Notes: a model not told the origin generated them from the letters alone. A stretch of DNA of 64,000 bases from Cyclobacteriaceae bacterium (GCA_019638275.1 JAHBUC010000004.1:1-64000); one strand, 5' to 3'. Shown: positions 18,595 to 27,514, numbered from the stretch's first letter. Numbers and translations: made by a program.

Positions 18595-19167
18595 TTAATC
18601 ATTACAATCCGAAATCGTAAGCTCATCCTCCAATGTTCCGAACCACACCACGCCATATTCCTTGTAAAAGCCGATACCAATTGCCTTCCAGGTAATCTGG
18701 TTCCAGGTTCCTTCATTGATGATTACTCGATTGTGCCCCGGACTTTTCTTCCATCCCGCAAGGCCCTCTTCTGCATTGGCGCCTATCGAGCTGAAATATG
18801 AAATTTCATATCCGTTGCTATTGTACCCGGCAATTTCACGGGGCTTATCCCACATGCAGCGAGCCTGCTTGTGATCATCCGTGTAGCAGCAGGCCGTCCA
18901 CTTTCCCTTTTTCGACCAGCTGTGGAGGTTGCACTTGCCATTATTTGGATTGTGGTTTTCGCTTAAGTCTTTTGCATGCAATTGCGCAACTCTTGTCAGT
19001 TTTTCGGAGAGGGGAATAACCGGTAATCCGTTTTCCTGCCTGTAAGCCATAATCAGGTTGTAAAGCTTTTTCTCTTCAGGTTGAAGACAAATAGACGTAT
19101 GTTTTTTATAGGCCGAAGAGGTAAATAACAGGCTTACCAGAATTAGTAAAAGTGATAGTGGTTTCAT
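18595..19167 (-). CDS. Secreted CAP/SCP-domain protein (YkwD-like)
   Basis: 190 residues with a signal peptide (hydrophobic about 4-19). The mature part is a CAP domain: [30 protein letters not shown] supplies the first helix and histidine, [14 protein letters not shown] follows, then [14 protein letters not shown] holds the second conserved His, and [17 protein letters not shown] ends the fold. Six or so Cys residues may form disulfides. The role of bacterial CAP proteins is poorly defined (cell-wall, protease-inhibition or lipid binding have been suggested). It sits 28 bases upstream of the broken DUF1080 gene on the same strand, perhaps in one unit. Confidence 0.85.
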   Translation of the reverse strand: MKPLSLLLILVSLLFTSSAYKKHTSICLQPEEKKLYNLIMAYRQENGLPVIPLSEKLTRVAQLHAKDLSENHNPNNGKCNLHSWSKKGKWTACCYTDDHKQARCMWDKPREIAGYNSNGYEISYFSSIGANAEEGLAGWKKSPGHNRVIINEGTWNQITWKAIGIGFYKEYGVVWFGTLEDELTISDCND

Positions 19168-19278
19168 AGCCGCTTATTGCAACAAAAAACGCCCCAAACC
19201 TGCAAATCCGTTCATTTATATCCTGATTTTTTTAATTTCGGGCTCGTTAAAGGAAATCACAATTTAATCACAATACGA

Positions 19279-20505
19279 ATGAGCGAGCAGAAAATTAGCA
19301 TCCAGAGCGGTAAACTTAATGTTCCCGACAATCCGACAATTCCTTTCATTGAAGGCGATGGCACAGGTGTGGATATCTGGCCGGCCTCGCAACTTGTTTT
19401 CGATAAGGCTGTTGAGAAGGCCTATGGAGGAAAGCGAAAAATCAATTGGAAAGAAGTTTTGGCGGGCGAGAAAGCTTACAACAAAACAGGTAGTTGGATG
19501 CCTGACGATACTATGACGGCTTTCCGTGAGTACCTGGTGGGTATAAAGGGGCCATTAACAACCCCGGTTGGCGGTGGCATTCGCTCATTAAACGTTGCCC
19601 TTCGTCAGGATTTGGATTTGTATGCTTGTGTGCGCCCGGTTCGTTGGTTTAAGGGCGTTCCTTCTCCTGTAAAGGAGCCGCATAAAACGGATATGACAAT
19701 TTTCCGTGAAAACACCGAAGATATTTATGCGGGTATTGAGTTTCAGGAAGGAACGGAAGACAACAAAAAGTTCTTGAAACTTTTTGAGGAAAATTATCCG
19801 AAGCTTTACAAGAAGATTCGTTTCCCCCAAACTTCAGGCATCGGTATTAAACCTGTTTCAAAAGAAGGAACCGAGCGTTTGGTGCGTTCTGCTATTGAGT
19901 TTGCTATTGCTCACAAAAAACCAAGTGTAACGTTGGTGCACAAAGGTAATATCATGAAGTTCACCGAGGGCGGTTTCCGTGATTGGGGATATGCATTGGC
20001 GAAAAATGAATTTGGAGCCAAGGATCTGAATGGTGGCCCATGGCAGGTAATTGAAAAAGATGGTCATAAGATTGTGATCAAAGATTCAATTGCCGATGCG
20101 TTTTTACAGCAGATTCTTCTTCGCCCGGATGAATACTCGGTAGTAGCCACACTCAACCTGAATGGCGACTACATTTCTGATGCATTGGCCGCGATTGTAG
20201 GCGGAATTGGAATTGCGCCTGGTGGAAACATCAACTACGTAACGGGTCATGCTATTTTTGAAGCTACGCACGGTACGGCACCAAAGTATGCAGGTCAGGA
20301 TAAAGTAAACCCTGGATCTGTGATTCTTTCCGGAGTAATGATGTTGGAGTACATGGGCTGGCAAGAGGCTGCTGACTTGATTGTAAAAGGCTTAGAAGGA
20401 GCGATCTCTTCCAAGAAAGTGACCTACGATTTCCATCGCTTGATGGACGGAGCCACATTATTGAAGTGCTCTGAGTTTGGTCAGGAAGTGGTGAAGAATA
20501 TGTAA
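19279..20505 (+). CDS. icd: Isocitrate dehydrogenase, NADP-dependent
   Basis: 408 residues from the ATG at 19279; an in-frame TTG upstream would add a tail unlike the family. It catalyses isocitrate to 2-oxoglutarate in the TCA cycle. The substrate site [20 protein letters not shown] with the downstream RPVRWF is typical of type I bacterial IDH, as is [14 protein letters not shown]. The cofactor region [17 protein letters not shown] carries the Lys-Tyr pair that selects NADP. A regulatory serine equivalent is present in the GIRSLN loop. It ends before a bidirectional terminator shared with ribH. Confidence 0.96.
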   Translation: MSEQKISIQSGKLNVPDNPTIPFIEGDGTGVDIWPASQLVFDKAVEKAYGGKRKINWKEVLAGEKAYNKTGSWMPDDTMTAFREYLVGIKGPLTTPVGGGIRSLNVALRQDLDLYACVRPVRWFKGVPSPVKEPHKTDMTIFRENTEDIYAGIEFQEGTEDNKKFLKLFEENYPKLYKKIRFPQTSGIGIKPVSKEGTERLVRSAIEFAIAHKKPSVTLVHKGNIMKFTEGGFRDWGYALAKNEFGAKDLNGGPWQVIEKDGHKIVIKDSIADAFLQQILLRPDEYSVVATLNLNGDYISDALAAIVGGIGIAPGGNINYVTGHAIFEATHGTAPKYAGQDKVNPGSVILSGVMMLEYMGWQEAADLIVKGLEGAISSKKVTYDFHRLMDGATLLKCSEFGQEVVKNM

Positions 20506-20523
20506 TCGGGTTCTTTGATGAAT

Positions 20524-20554
20524 AAAAAAGCCTCACATTTTCGTGGGGCTTTTT
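20524..20554. terminator. Bidirectional terminator between icd and ribH
   Basis: AAAAAGCCTCAC pairs with GTGGGGCTTTTT (12 base pairs, one G-U) around a loop ATTTTC. It is flanked by A-run and T-run, so it can act on both strands for these convergent genes. Confidence 0.85.
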
Positions 20555-20562
20555 GTTTTTCT

Positions 20563-21030
20563 TTAAAATCCTAACATCCTGATAGCCGTCAGGGCAGCTT
20601 CCTCACCCTTGTTGCCATACTTCCCGCCTGCACGATCAAATGCCTGTTGTTTGTTCAAGGTTGTCAATACACCAAATATTACTGGTTTACCGGTTTTCAA
20701 TCCAACTTCAGTAAGGCCATAGGCAACTGCCTGGCAGATGTAATCGAAATGAGGTGTTTCTCCTTGTATAACACAACCTAAACAAATCACTGAATCAATT
20801 TCATCCCGTTGTGCCATCCATTGTGCACCAAGCGAAAGCTCGAATGTTCCGGGCACATTTTTTCGGATGATGTTTTGTTTTTGAACGCCATGCTGTATCA
20901 GGCTGGCAACTGCTGCGGTATACAACGCCTCGGTTATTTCTTCATTCCATTCTGCTACTACAATAGCAATACGGGTTGAGGATAAGTCTATTCTTGTTTG
21001 AATTTTTCCTGAAGGCAGTGATCCAGCCAT
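20563..21030 (-). CDS. ribH: 6,7-dimethyl-8-ribityllumazine synthase
   Basis: 155 residues, the family length. It condenses 5-amino-6-ribitylaminouracil with dihydroxybutanone phosphate in riboflavin synthesis, usually as an icosahedral or pentameric capsid. Motifs visible are VAEWNEEITEAL (N-terminal substrate pocket), VPGTFELSLGAQW, CLGCVIQGETPHFDYIC with the catalytic His, and FGVLTTLNKQQAFDRAGG. Located downstream of the TPR-protein gene with a hairpin terminator between, so it probably has its own promoter. No other rib genes are adjacent. Confidence 0.95.
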   Translation of the reverse strand: MAGSLPSGKIQTRIDLSSTRIAIVVAEWNEEITEALYTAAVASLIQHGVQKQNIIRKNVPGTFELSLGAQWMAQRDEIDSVICLGCVIQGETPHFDYICQAVAYGLTEVGLKTGKPVIFGVLTTLNKQQAFDRAGGKYGNKGEEAALTAIRMLGF

Positions 21031-21046
21031 AGTGCGTGTGATTTTT

Positions 21047-21082
21047 GATAATAAAAAAAGGGATAGAAAACTATCCCTTCAA
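21047..21082 (-). terminator. Terminator after the TPR membrane-protein gene
   Basis: On the minus strand AAGGGATAG and CTATCCCTT form a 9-base-pair stem with a TTTT loop, followed by a run of seven T. It lies between the TPR gene and ribH. Confidence 0.7.
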
Positions 21083-21099
21083 AAGTAATTTAATTTCTA

Positions 21100-21786
21100 C
21101 TACGAATTGCTCTCCAGCTTTGCCTTAAACTTTCTGGCATTCTGGTATTCGGCAGATTCCCAATATTTGGTGATAATCTGATCATAAGCAGCTTTTGCTT
21201 TTTCTGCCTGATTTAATTTTTCATAGGCTAAAGCAGCTTTCATTAAATACGTGGGTGTGAAAAAGCGATTAGGCTTATAGGCAGCAGCTTTGTTGTAATA
21301 ATTTGCAGCTTCTTCAAAATTTTCTTCTTCCATATACGCATCACCAATCAGGCTGTAGGCGCGTGCCTGTACCAGCAAATCGTTTGAGCTGAAATCCTGG
21401 AGGTAAAGTCTTGCGGCTTCGTATTTCCCTTGTTTTAAATAAGAAACACCGGCATAAAAATGCGCCAGGTTTGCCGCATCAGAGAATTTGTATTCGTCAA
21501 TAATGTCAATGAATCCCAAGTTGTTACCATCTCCATTCAACGCCAGGTTAAGGCTGTCTGCTTCAAAATAATAGATTGCCTGGAACATTTCGCGTTGAGC
21601 CTGGGCATCCTGGTTTGATTTATAATACATGAAACCAAAATATCCGGCAACGGCTACCAACAATACAGCCACTACACCAATAACCAACTTGGAGTTTTGC
21701 TCCAGCCAATTTTCAGCGCCTTCCAGCTTTTCAGCAAGGGCTTCCGGATTTTGTAACAGATCTTTTGATTCGTCTTTCTTCGCCAT
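21100..21786 (-). CDS. Tetratricopeptide-repeat protein with single N-terminal membrane anchor (YfgM-like)
   Basis: 228 residues. A cytoplasmic N terminus of about 33 residues precedes one transmembrane helix (KLVIGVVAVLLVAVAGYFGF, about 33-52), then a periplasmic region with TPR units such as AANLAHFYAGVSYLKQGKYEAARLYL and EAANYYNKAAAYKPNRFFTPT. This layout matches YfgM-type ancillary SecYEG chaperones and their Bacteroidota relatives, a link made on architecture alone. It lies between pdhA and ribH with its own terminator. Confidence 0.82.
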   Translation of the reverse strand: MAKKDESKDLLQNPEALAEKLEGAENWLEQNSKLVIGVVAVLLVAVAGYFGFMYYKSNQDAQAQREMFQAIYYFEADSLNLALNGDGNNLGFIDIIDEYKFSDAANLAHFYAGVSYLKQGKYEAARLYLQDFSSNDLLVQARAYSLIGDAYMEEENFEEAANYYNKAAAYKPNRFFTPTYLMKAALAYEKLNQAEKAKAAYDQIITKYWESAEYQNARKFKAKLESNS

Positions 21787-21866
21787 GACAATACTACATT
21801 AGCCACCCGACAGCCGTCAGGAGGGGCCGCAAAACTACTAATTACAGAATATTAAACAAAAGGGGT

Positions 21867-22904
21867 TTAATCGGTGATGAAGGGACAATCCGCTTCAGCG
21901 TAAATATCCGTTAACGCCTCAGATGGATCAGGGAAACTTGATTCTTCCGCAAACTTCACACTTTCCTCAACCTGGGCAGCTACTTTCTCTTCAATTTTCT
22001 GTAGATCCTTCTCCGTAGCAAATTTCTTGTCGAGAATGGACTTGCGAACCACTTCAACCGGATCGCGCTGCTTGTATTCTTCCACCTCTTCCTTGGTCCG
22101 GTATTTTTGCGGGTCGGACATGGAGTGACCTTTGTATCGGTATGTTCTGAATTCAAGAAGGGTAGGGCCATCGCCTTTGCGTGCACGTTCGGCAGCCTTT
22201 GCTACCGCTTTATGAACTTCCTCAACCTTCATTGCATCTACGGGCTCCGAGGGCATATCGTACGACTCACCCAGGGTGTATAACTCGGTTACGTTGGATG
22301 TCCGCTTTACAGAGGTACCCATGGCGTATCCGTTATTTTCAATAACAAAAATTACAGGCAGTTTCCACAACATGGCCAGGTTTAACGCCTCGTGAAAAGC
22401 TCCCTGACGTACGGCACCATCCCCCATGTAGCAAATACACACATTGCCGGTTTTATTATATTTTTCAGAAAATGCAATTCCGGCACCTAAAGGAATTTGT
22501 CCGCCTACAATGCCATGCCCGCCAATAAAATTCACAGCTTTATCAAAAATGTGCATGGAACCACCTTTGCCTTTCGAGCAACCGGTTTCCTTACCATATA
22601 ATTCGGCCATTACCGCATTCGGGCTGGTACCCAGCGCCAACGGATGTCCGTGATCGCGATAGGCCGTAATCCACTTATCATCTTTGGTAAGCGCAGAGAC
22701 TGCACCGGCAGCACACGCCTCCTGACCGATATATAGGTGGCAGAAACCTTTTATTTTTTGCATTCCGTAAAGCTGCCCGGCTTTCTCTTCAAACTTGCGC
22801 ATCAGCAACATGCTCTCATACCAGTACATGTAGGTTTCTTTCGAAAAACCAGTTTCTGAACCTTTGGAGGCGTTGCTTTTGTTAGCTTTGGCGGTCTTGG
22901 ACAT
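21867..22904 (-). CDS. pdhA: Pyruvate dehydrogenase E1 component, alpha subunit
   Basis: 345 residues from the ATG at 22904; the longer in-frame extension is not family-like. The E1 alpha/beta tetramer decarboxylates pyruvate with thiamine diphosphate. The ThDP motif GDGAVRQGAFHEALNLA and VIFVIENNGYAMGT are clear, as are YRDHGHPLALG, KGKGGSMHIFDKAVNF and the phosphorylation-loop region YRYKGHSMSDPQKYR. The beta subunit and E2/E3 are not adjacent, so the complex is encoded at dispersed loci, as is common in Bacteroidota. It is divergent from recF. Confidence 0.94.
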   Translation of the reverse strand: MSKTAKANKSNASKGSETGFSKETYMYWYESMLLMRKFEEKAGQLYGMQKIKGFCHLYIGQEACAAGAVSALTKDDKWITAYRDHGHPLALGTSPNAVMAELYGKETGCSKGKGGSMHIFDKAVNFIGGHGIVGGQIPLGAGIAFSEKYNKTGNVCICYMGDGAVRQGAFHEALNLAMLWKLPVIFVIENNGYAMGTSVKRTSNVTELYTLGESYDMPSEPVDAMKVEEVHKAVAKAAERARKGDGPTLLEFRTYRYKGHSMSDPQKYRTKEEVEEYKQRDPVEVVRKSILDKKFATEKDLQKIEEKVAAQVEESVKFAEESSFPDPSEALTDIYAEADCPFITD

Positions 22905-22927
22905 ATCCCTAATTTTGATTCGGACTG

Positions 22928-22959
22928 CGAAAATAGGGTACAATTGGACAACTGCCAAG
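22928..22959 (-). promoter_or_regulatory. Candidate promoter of pdhA
   Basis: On the minus strand CTTG, 20 bases, then TATTTTCG followed by CAGTCC. This approximates the Bacteroidota -33/-7 pattern, with TTCG in place of TTTG, and lies about 24 bases before the pdhA start. Confidence 0.4.
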
Positions 22960-23010
22960 CAGATGCCCTGAAAACGGATTTCAATCACTTTTTAAGCTAA
23001 TTCCCTGCAC

Positions 23011-24117
23011 GTGCGCCTGAACAGACTTCAGTTGAGCAACTTTAAAAACTATGAGGAACTGGAGTTGAAGTTTCCATCACAAATCAATTTTTTATTAGGG
23101 CTGAATGGGAGCGGCAAAACAAATCTGTTGGAAGCCATTTATTACCTGTCGGCAACAAAAGGTTTTTCGGTTAGCTCGGATACACAGAACATCAAACACG
23201 GCAAGGATTTTTTCTTCATCAAAGGCGAATTCGAAAACGATAAGACACATGACGTATTTTGCCAGGTGCAAGCCGGTCGGAAAAAAGTTTTTCGTGAGGA
23301 TAGCCGCGATTATGAAAAGCTCAGCGATCACATCGGTCGGTATCCGGTTGTGCTTATTTCTCCACTGGATGTTGACCTGGTAAAGGAAAGCAGCGATGCA
23401 CGCAGAAAGTTTTTCGATCAGATGATCGCCCAGGTTGATCACGTTTACCTGGAGGCATTGATGGAATACCACCATGCATTAAAGCAGCGCAATGCCTTGC
23501 TAAAAATGTTTGCTGAGCAAAACAAGGTTGATTATCAGATGATTGACTTGTACGACCAGCAATTGTCACGTACCGGAAAAGTTCTGTATGAAAAACGAAG
23601 TGCTTTCGCGGGCGAATTTCTACCCTTATTCAATAAGGCGTATGCATTACTGGTTGATGAGCAGGAAGAGGCCACGTTAACCTATTCTTCATCTGTTGAA
23701 CTAAGTACCATGGAGGAGGGATTAAGGCAAAGCTTAAAGAAGGATCTGATTCTTCAGCGCACAACTTTTGGCATTCATCGCGATGACTATGTTTTTGGAT
23801 TTGCCCATGGAGAACTGAAACGGTTAGGCTCTCAGGGTCAGCAAAAGTCGTTTTTAGTGGCAGTTAAGCTTGCCCAGGTTGAGGTTATCAAGGCCCATCT
23901 TGGATTTAGCCCCATGCTGCTTTTGGACGATATTTTTGATAAATTGGACGACACCCGCATTGCCAGATTACTCCAGGTGGTATCTAAAAAGAATTATGGA
24001 CAATCTTTTATTACAGATGCCGGTCCGGAGCGAACGTTGGCCATGATGAAGGAACTGAAAATTCCGGGTGATGTTTACGAAGTTGATGGAGGTCGCGTTA
24101 AGCCAAGAAAAGCGTGA
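23011..24117 (+). CDS. recF: DNA replication and repair protein RecF
   Basis: 368 residues starting at GTG. RecF is an SMC-like ATPase that loads RecA with RecO/RecR at stalled forks and gaps. Walker A GLNGSGKTN is at about residues 29-37, the N-terminal LQLSNFKNYEELEL is typical, the ABC signature is LGSQGQQKSFLVAVKLAQ, and Walker B is MLLLDDIFDKLDD. Length is normal. Its TGA overlaps the GTG of the next gene (GTGA), indicating coupled translation. It is divergent from pdhA. Confidence 0.95.
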   Translation: MRLNRLQLSNFKNYEELELKFPSQINFLLGLNGSGKTNLLEAIYYLSATKGFSVSSDTQNIKHGKDFFFIKGEFENDKTHDVFCQVQAGRKKVFREDSRDYEKLSDHIGRYPVVLISPLDVDLVKESSDARRKFFDQMIAQVDHVYLEALMEYHHALKQRNALLKMFAEQNKVDYQMIDLYDQQLSRTGKVLYEKRSAFAGEFLPLFNKAYALLVDEQEEATLTYSSSVELSTMEEGLRQSLKKDLILQRTTFGIHRDDYVFGFAHGELKRLGSQGQQKSFLVAVKLAQVEVIKAHLGFSPMLLLDDIFDKLDDTRIARLLQVVSKKNYGQSFITDAGPERTLAMMKELKIPGDVYEVDGGRVKPRKA

Positions 24118-24419
24118 AAGACAATAAAGACAATAAAGCCGGTATTACACCCATTGGTGACGCCATTCGCAGTTTGCTGAATTCCTATCACCTGGAGTCG
24201 AAATTCGATGAGGCCCAGGTCATTGCCTCTTGGGAGCGACTGGTAGGAGTGCCCATTGCCAGGCGCACCCGCAAGGTGTTTATGAAAAACCGGGTTCTTT
24301 TTGTGGAATTCAAAACGGCCTCCATGAAAAACGATTTTCTGCTCCATAAGTCAAAGGTTATTGAACTCTTCCAGCAGGAGTTCGGAAAGGGCATTGTTAC
24401 GGACATTGTGATTATTTAA
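24114..24419 (+). CDS. DUF721/DciA-like protein
   Basis: 101 residues starting at a GTG that overlaps the recF stop. The product resembles DUF721 proteins: IGDAIRSLLNSYHLESKF, then ASWERLVGVPIARRTRKVFMKNRVLFVEF, a compact KH-like fold. DciA proteins of this family load the replicative helicase DnaB in bacteria that lack DnaC/DnaI. Coupling to recF fits a DNA-replication role. The sequence is short and lacks any longer C-terminal tail, so the DciA function is inferred from family and context. Confidence 0.8.
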   Translation: MKDNKDNKAGITPIGDAIRSLLNSYHLESKFDEAQVIASWERLVGVPIARRTRKVFMKNRVLFVEFKTASMKNDFLLHKSKVIELFQQEFGKGIVTDIVII

Positions 24420-24451
24420 TAATCAGATTGTTTTCGGCCTTTTTTAAAATG

Positions 24452-24482
24452 TTTGACTAAACCAAAAAACCGTATAATTTTG
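24452..24482 (+). promoter_or_regulatory. Promoter of the tRNA-Tyr/Gly/Thr-tuf operon
   Basis: TTTG (24452-24455), 19 bases, TAATTTTG (24475-24482): an exact match to the Bacteroidota -33/-7 form. It is followed by CACTCCT, similar to the secE and rpsL promoters. It precedes tRNA-Tyr by about 120 bases. Confidence 0.75.
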
Positions 24483-24600
24483 CACTCCTATTTTTAGAAA
24501 GTCCTGTTTTGAATGCGTTCGAACAGGCTTTTCGAAAGCGTTCTAGGAAATGTTTAGTTCGGGATTGGTGAGGAGTAAAAAGCCCCTGATTCCGTTGAAA

Positions 24601-24683
24601 GGGGGAATACCAAAGCGGCCAACTGGGACAGACTGTAAATCTGTTGTCTTATGACTTCATAGGTTCGAATCCTATTTCCCCCA
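24601..24683 (+). tRNA. tRNA-Tyr (anticodon GTA)
   Basis: An 83-base class II tRNA. The acceptor stem GGGGGAA pairs with TTCCCCC, discriminator A. The anticodon loop CTGTAAA gives GTA, between stems CAGA and TCTG. The long variable arm and the T arm with GGTTCGAATCC are present; CCA is not encoded. Confidence 0.95.
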
Positions 24684-24690
24684 CTAGTTC

Positions 24691-24739
24691 AATTCAAAGT
24701 TTAAAATTTGAATTTGGAATGCTGAATTTTGAATTAGTT
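24691..24739. repeat. Heptad-repeat spacer between tRNA-Tyr and tRNA-Gly
   Basis: Seven consecutive degenerate 7-base units: AATTCAA, AGTTTAA, AATTTGA, ATTTGGA, ATGCTGA, ATTTTGA, ATTAGTT. AATTCAA with the following A also pairs with TTTGAATT inside the spacer. Confidence 0.6.
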
Positions 24740-24741
24740 AT

Positions 24742-24814
24742 GCGGGAGTAGCTCAGTTGGTAGAGCGGCAGCCTTCCAAGCTGCAGGTCGCGGGTTCGAG
24801 CCTCGTCTCCCGCT
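24742..24814 (+). tRNA. tRNA-Gly (anticodon TCC)
   Basis: A 73-base cloverleaf. Acceptor GCGGGAG pairs with CTCCCGC, discriminator T. Anticodon stem GCAGC/GCTGC encloses CTTCCAA, giving TCC. The T arm contains GGGTTCGAGCC. CCA is not encoded. Confidence 0.95.
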
Positions 24815-24822
24815 CACCTTTA

Positions 24823-24927
24823 ATTCCAGATTCCAGATTCCAAATCTCAAATTTGGATTTGGACAAAGGAGTTACAAGTTGAGCCAATTTGAAATTTCAA
24901 ATGTTGAATTTGAAATCTTGAATTATC
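24823..24927. repeat. Heptad-repeat spacer between tRNA-Gly and tRNA-Thr
   Basis: Two runs of 7-base units. 24823-24857 reads ATTCCAG, ATTCCAG, ATTCCAA, ATCTCAA, ATTTGGA. 24886-24927 reads AATTTGA, AATTTCA, AATGTTG, AATTTGA, AATCTTG, AATTATC and ends exactly where tRNA-Thr begins. Confidence 0.65.
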
Positions 24928-24999
<72 letters not shown>

Positions 25000-25263
25000 C
25001 TAACGTTGAAGTTTCCCTTTGAGACTCAACGGCTTAACCAGAAAGGAGTTCTGGTTTCAAACGTATTGAAAGTTGAATGCTTTGATTTCGGATGAGTAGC
25101 GCCATCGTTTTGGAAATCAACTTGTTCAACCTGCCGCAAGGCAGACGAATAAACCCTTATTCGACAGGCTTATCATGTTTAGGGTGTATCTTCTGAAAGG
25201 AAGATTTAAGAAGTAAAACTTAAATTAATTATACACTTTAAACTTTAACTGGAATTTTCAAAT
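25000..25263 (+). promoter_or_regulatory. 264-base leader between tRNA-Thr and tuf, with hairpins
   Basis: No coding sequence is seen. Two hairpins are visible: AACCAGAA/TTCTGGTT (about 25037-25057) and CTGCC-GCAA-GGCAG (about 25130-25144, a GNRA-type loop). The last 50 bases are A/T-rich with no Shine-Dalgarno site. It could hold an RNA-processing site separating tRNAs from the tuf mRNA, or a regulatory leader; neither is proven. Confidence 0.4.
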
Positions 25264-26451
25264 ATGGCTAAAGAAACATTTGATCGTTCGAAACCGCATG
25301 TAAACATTGGTACCATCGGTCACGTTGACCACGGTAAAACCACCCTTACTGCTGCAATTACACAGGTGCTTTCCAAGAAAGGACTCGCAGCTGTTCGCGA
25401 CTTCTCTTCTATTGACAACGCACCCGAAGAAAAAGAAAGAGGTATTACTATCAACACCTCTCACGTAGAATACGCTACAGACAAGCGTCACTACGCTCAC
25501 GTTGACTGTCCTGGTCACGCTGACTATGTGAAGAACATGGTTACAGGTGCTGCCCAGATGGACGGTGCTATTCTTGTAGTGGCTGCTACGGATGGTCCTA
25601 TGCCTCAAACCCGCGAGCACATTCTATTGGCGCGTCAGGTAGGTGTACCTGCATTGGTTGTGTTCATGAACAAAGTTGACTTGGTTGACGATGCTGAATT
25701 GTTGGATCTTGTTGAAATGGAAGTACGTGAACTGATGTCATCTTACAACTTCCCTGGCGATACCATGCCTGTAATCAGAGGATCTGCTCTTGGCGCCTTG
25801 AACGGTGAGCCTAAGTGGGTTGAGAAAGTTGAAGAATTGATGAACGCAGTGGATGAGTTCATTCCTATCCCTACTCGTTTGATCGACAAAGATTTCTTGA
25901 TGCCGGTTGAGGACGTGTTCTCAATCACTGGTCGTGGTACTGTGGCTACCGGTCGTATTGAGCGTGGTATTATCAACTCAGGCGATAAGGTTCAAATACT
26001 CGGTATGGGTGCTGAGAACCTGGAGTCCACCATTACCGGTGTGGAAATGTTCCGTAAAATCCTTGACAGAGGTGAAGCTGGTGATAACGTAGGTCTGTTG
26101 CTCCGTGGTATTGAAAAAGAGCAAATCCGCAGAGGTATGGTTATCTGCAAGCCTGGTTCAGTAACTCCGCACGCTAAGTTCAAGGCTGAGGTTTACGTAT
26201 TGTCAAAAGAAGAAGGTGGTCGTCACACACCATTCTTTAACAAATACCGCCCTCAGTTCTATTTCCGTACCACTGACGTAACAGGAGAAATCATGTTGCC
26301 TGCTGGTGTAGAAATGGTTATGCCTGGCGATAACATCTCTATCGAAGTTCAGCTGATCAACAAGATCGCTATGGAAAAAGGTCTTCGTTTTGCGATTCGC
26401 GAAGGTGGCCGTACTGTAGGGTCTGGTCAGGTTACTGAGATTCTTGACTAA
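25264..26451 (+). CDS. tuf: Elongation factor Tu
   Basis: 395 residues, full length. EF-Tu delivers aminoacyl-tRNA to the ribosome as a GTPase. G-domain motifs are [10 protein letters not shown] (P loop, about 19-28), [12 protein letters not shown] (switch I), [12 protein letters not shown] (switch II) and NKVDLVDD. Domains 2 and 3 follow, with the conserved [22 protein letters not shown]. It is downstream of three tRNA genes and upstream of tRNA-Trp-secE, the usual Bacteroidota order. Confidence 0.98.
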   Translation: MAKETFDRSKPHVNIGTIGHVDHGKTTLTAAITQVLSKKGLAAVRDFSSIDNAPEEKERGITINTSHVEYATDKRHYAHVDCPGHADYVKNMVTGAAQMDGAILVVAATDGPMPQTREHILLARQVGVPALVVFMNKVDLVDDAELLDLVEMEVRELMSSYNFPGDTMPVIRGSALGALNGEPKWVEKVEELMNAVDEFIPIPTRLIDKDFLMPVEDVFSITGRGTVATGRIERGIINSGDKVQILGMGAENLESTITGVEMFRKILDRGEAGDNVGLLLRGIEKEQIRRGMVICKPGSVTPHAKFKAEVYVLSKEEGGRHTPFFNKYRPQFYFRTTDVTGEIMLPAGVEMVMPGDNISIEVQLINKIAMEKGLRFAIREGGRTVGSGQVTEILD

Positions 26452-26499
26452 TTACCGGGTAAGTGTCCGAAAGGGCATTTCTCTGAAAATCAATAACAT

Positions 26500-26536
26500 A
26501 AGGCGTTTCTGAAATTTTAAGGAACGCCTTTGTTTT
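26500..26536 (+). terminator. Terminator after tuf, overlapping the next promoter
   Basis: AAGGCGTT (26500-26507) pairs with AACGCCTT (26523-26530), then TGTTTTC. The right arm runs into the -33 TTTG of the tRNA-Trp-secE promoter. Confidence 0.65.
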
Positions 26537-26560
26537 CTATAGTTTCTATTTCTACCTTTG
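26529..26560 (+). promoter_or_regulatory. Promoter of the tRNA-Trp-secE-nusG-rpl operon
   Basis: TTTG (26529-26532), 20 bases, TACCTTTG (26553-26560), then CAGTCCT. The 15 bases from TACC to TCCT are identical to those at the rpsL promoter (38521-38535). Confidence 0.75.
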
Positions 26561-26662
26561 CAGTCCTTTTGAGCTGCATAAGGTATTGAAATGTAACTTG
26601 GTGTAACTCAGAAGGTTGAGGGGGCCTTAAAAGCCTGCAAAACCACAGGGTTTCACCTAAAA

Positions 26663-26735
<73 letters not shown>

Positions 26736-26752
26736 CTAAACGCAAAAAACTG

Positions 26753-26944
26753 ATGCAGAAGATTAAAACATTCTTTGTGGAATCCTGGGACGAGCTTAAA
26801 AACAAGGTCTCTTGGTCCAGTTTTAATGAATTGCAAGGCAGCGCCATCCTGGTGTTGGTTGCCTCCACAATTTTTGCTTTGGTTATCGGTGGTATCGACT
26901 GGGTTTTCAAGACCGGGTTGGAGTGGTTCTATAGGGAATTTTAA
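26753..26944 (+). CDS. secE: Protein translocase subunit SecE
   Basis: 63 residues, the short single-span form of SecE. The amphipathic helix has FFVESWDELKNKVSWSS, then one transmembrane helix (ILVLVASTIFALVIGGIDWVF) and a short tail. SecE clamps SecY in the Sec channel. The ATG at 26753 is used; the frame stays open upstream only because it runs through tRNA-Trp. nusG follows, the universal gene order. Confidence 0.92.
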   Translation: MQKIKTFFVESWDELKNKVSWSSFNELQGSAILVLVASTIFALVIGGIDWVFKTGLEWFYREF

Positions 26945-26956
26945 CCGGCAGGTTCG

Positions 26957-27514
26957 ATGGGCGAATTGAAGTGGTATGTATTGCGCGTCATCAGCGGCCA
27001 GGAAAAGAAGGTTAAAACTTACCTGGAAAATGAAATAGAGCGCGAAAAGCTCCAGGAATTTATTCCGCAGGTTCTGATCCCTTCTGAGAAGGTGTATGAA
27101 ATGCGTGGTGGAAAAAAGCGTGTTCGGGAAAGAAATTTCTTCCCGGGTTACGTGTTGATCTCAGCCGATCTTTCCCATGGGGAAGCCTATCACTCGGTTA
27201 ATAATATTCCGGGTGTAATCGGGTTTCTGGGAAACAATGGTACAGGTTCTTCAAAAGATCCGGTGCCGTTGCGTCAATCCGAGGTAAACCGAATTCTCGG
27301 TAAGGTTGACGAGATCGACACATTCGATGAAAAATTGGAAACACCTTTTATTAAGGGTGAATCCGTGAAAGTAATGGACGGACCATTCAGTGGGTTTACC
27401 GGAACGGTGGAGGAGATTTTTGAAGAGAAGAAGAAACTCAATGTAATGGTGAAGATTTTCGGCAGGAACACGCCTGTTGAATTGAATTATATGCAGGTTG
27501 AAAAGTTAGATTAA
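26957..27514 (+). CDS. nusG: Transcription termination/antitermination protein NusG
   Basis: 185 residues. The NGN domain begins [20 protein letters not shown] and includes [10 protein letters not shown], the RNA-polymerase contact; the C-terminal KOW domain has [20 protein letters not shown]. NusG increases RNA-polymerase processivity and links it to Rho or the ribosome. It lies between secE and rplK in the usual operon. Confidence 0.96.
   Translation: MGELKWYVLRVISGQEKKVKTYLENEIEREKLQEFIPQVLIPSEKVYEMRGGKKRVRERNFFPGYVLISADLSHGEAYHSVNNIPGVIGFLGNNGTGSSKDPVPLRQSEVNRILGKVDEIDTFDEKLETPFIKGESVKVMDGPFSGFTGTVEEIFEEKKKLNVMVKIFGRNTPVELNYMQVEKLD

Noticed and set aside
21797..21820. Small hairpin with CCCGAC / GTCAGG near the TPR gene start, and similar GC-rich palindromes elsewhere.
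   Set aside because: Only six pairs and no T-run; too weak to call a terminator or mobile repeat.
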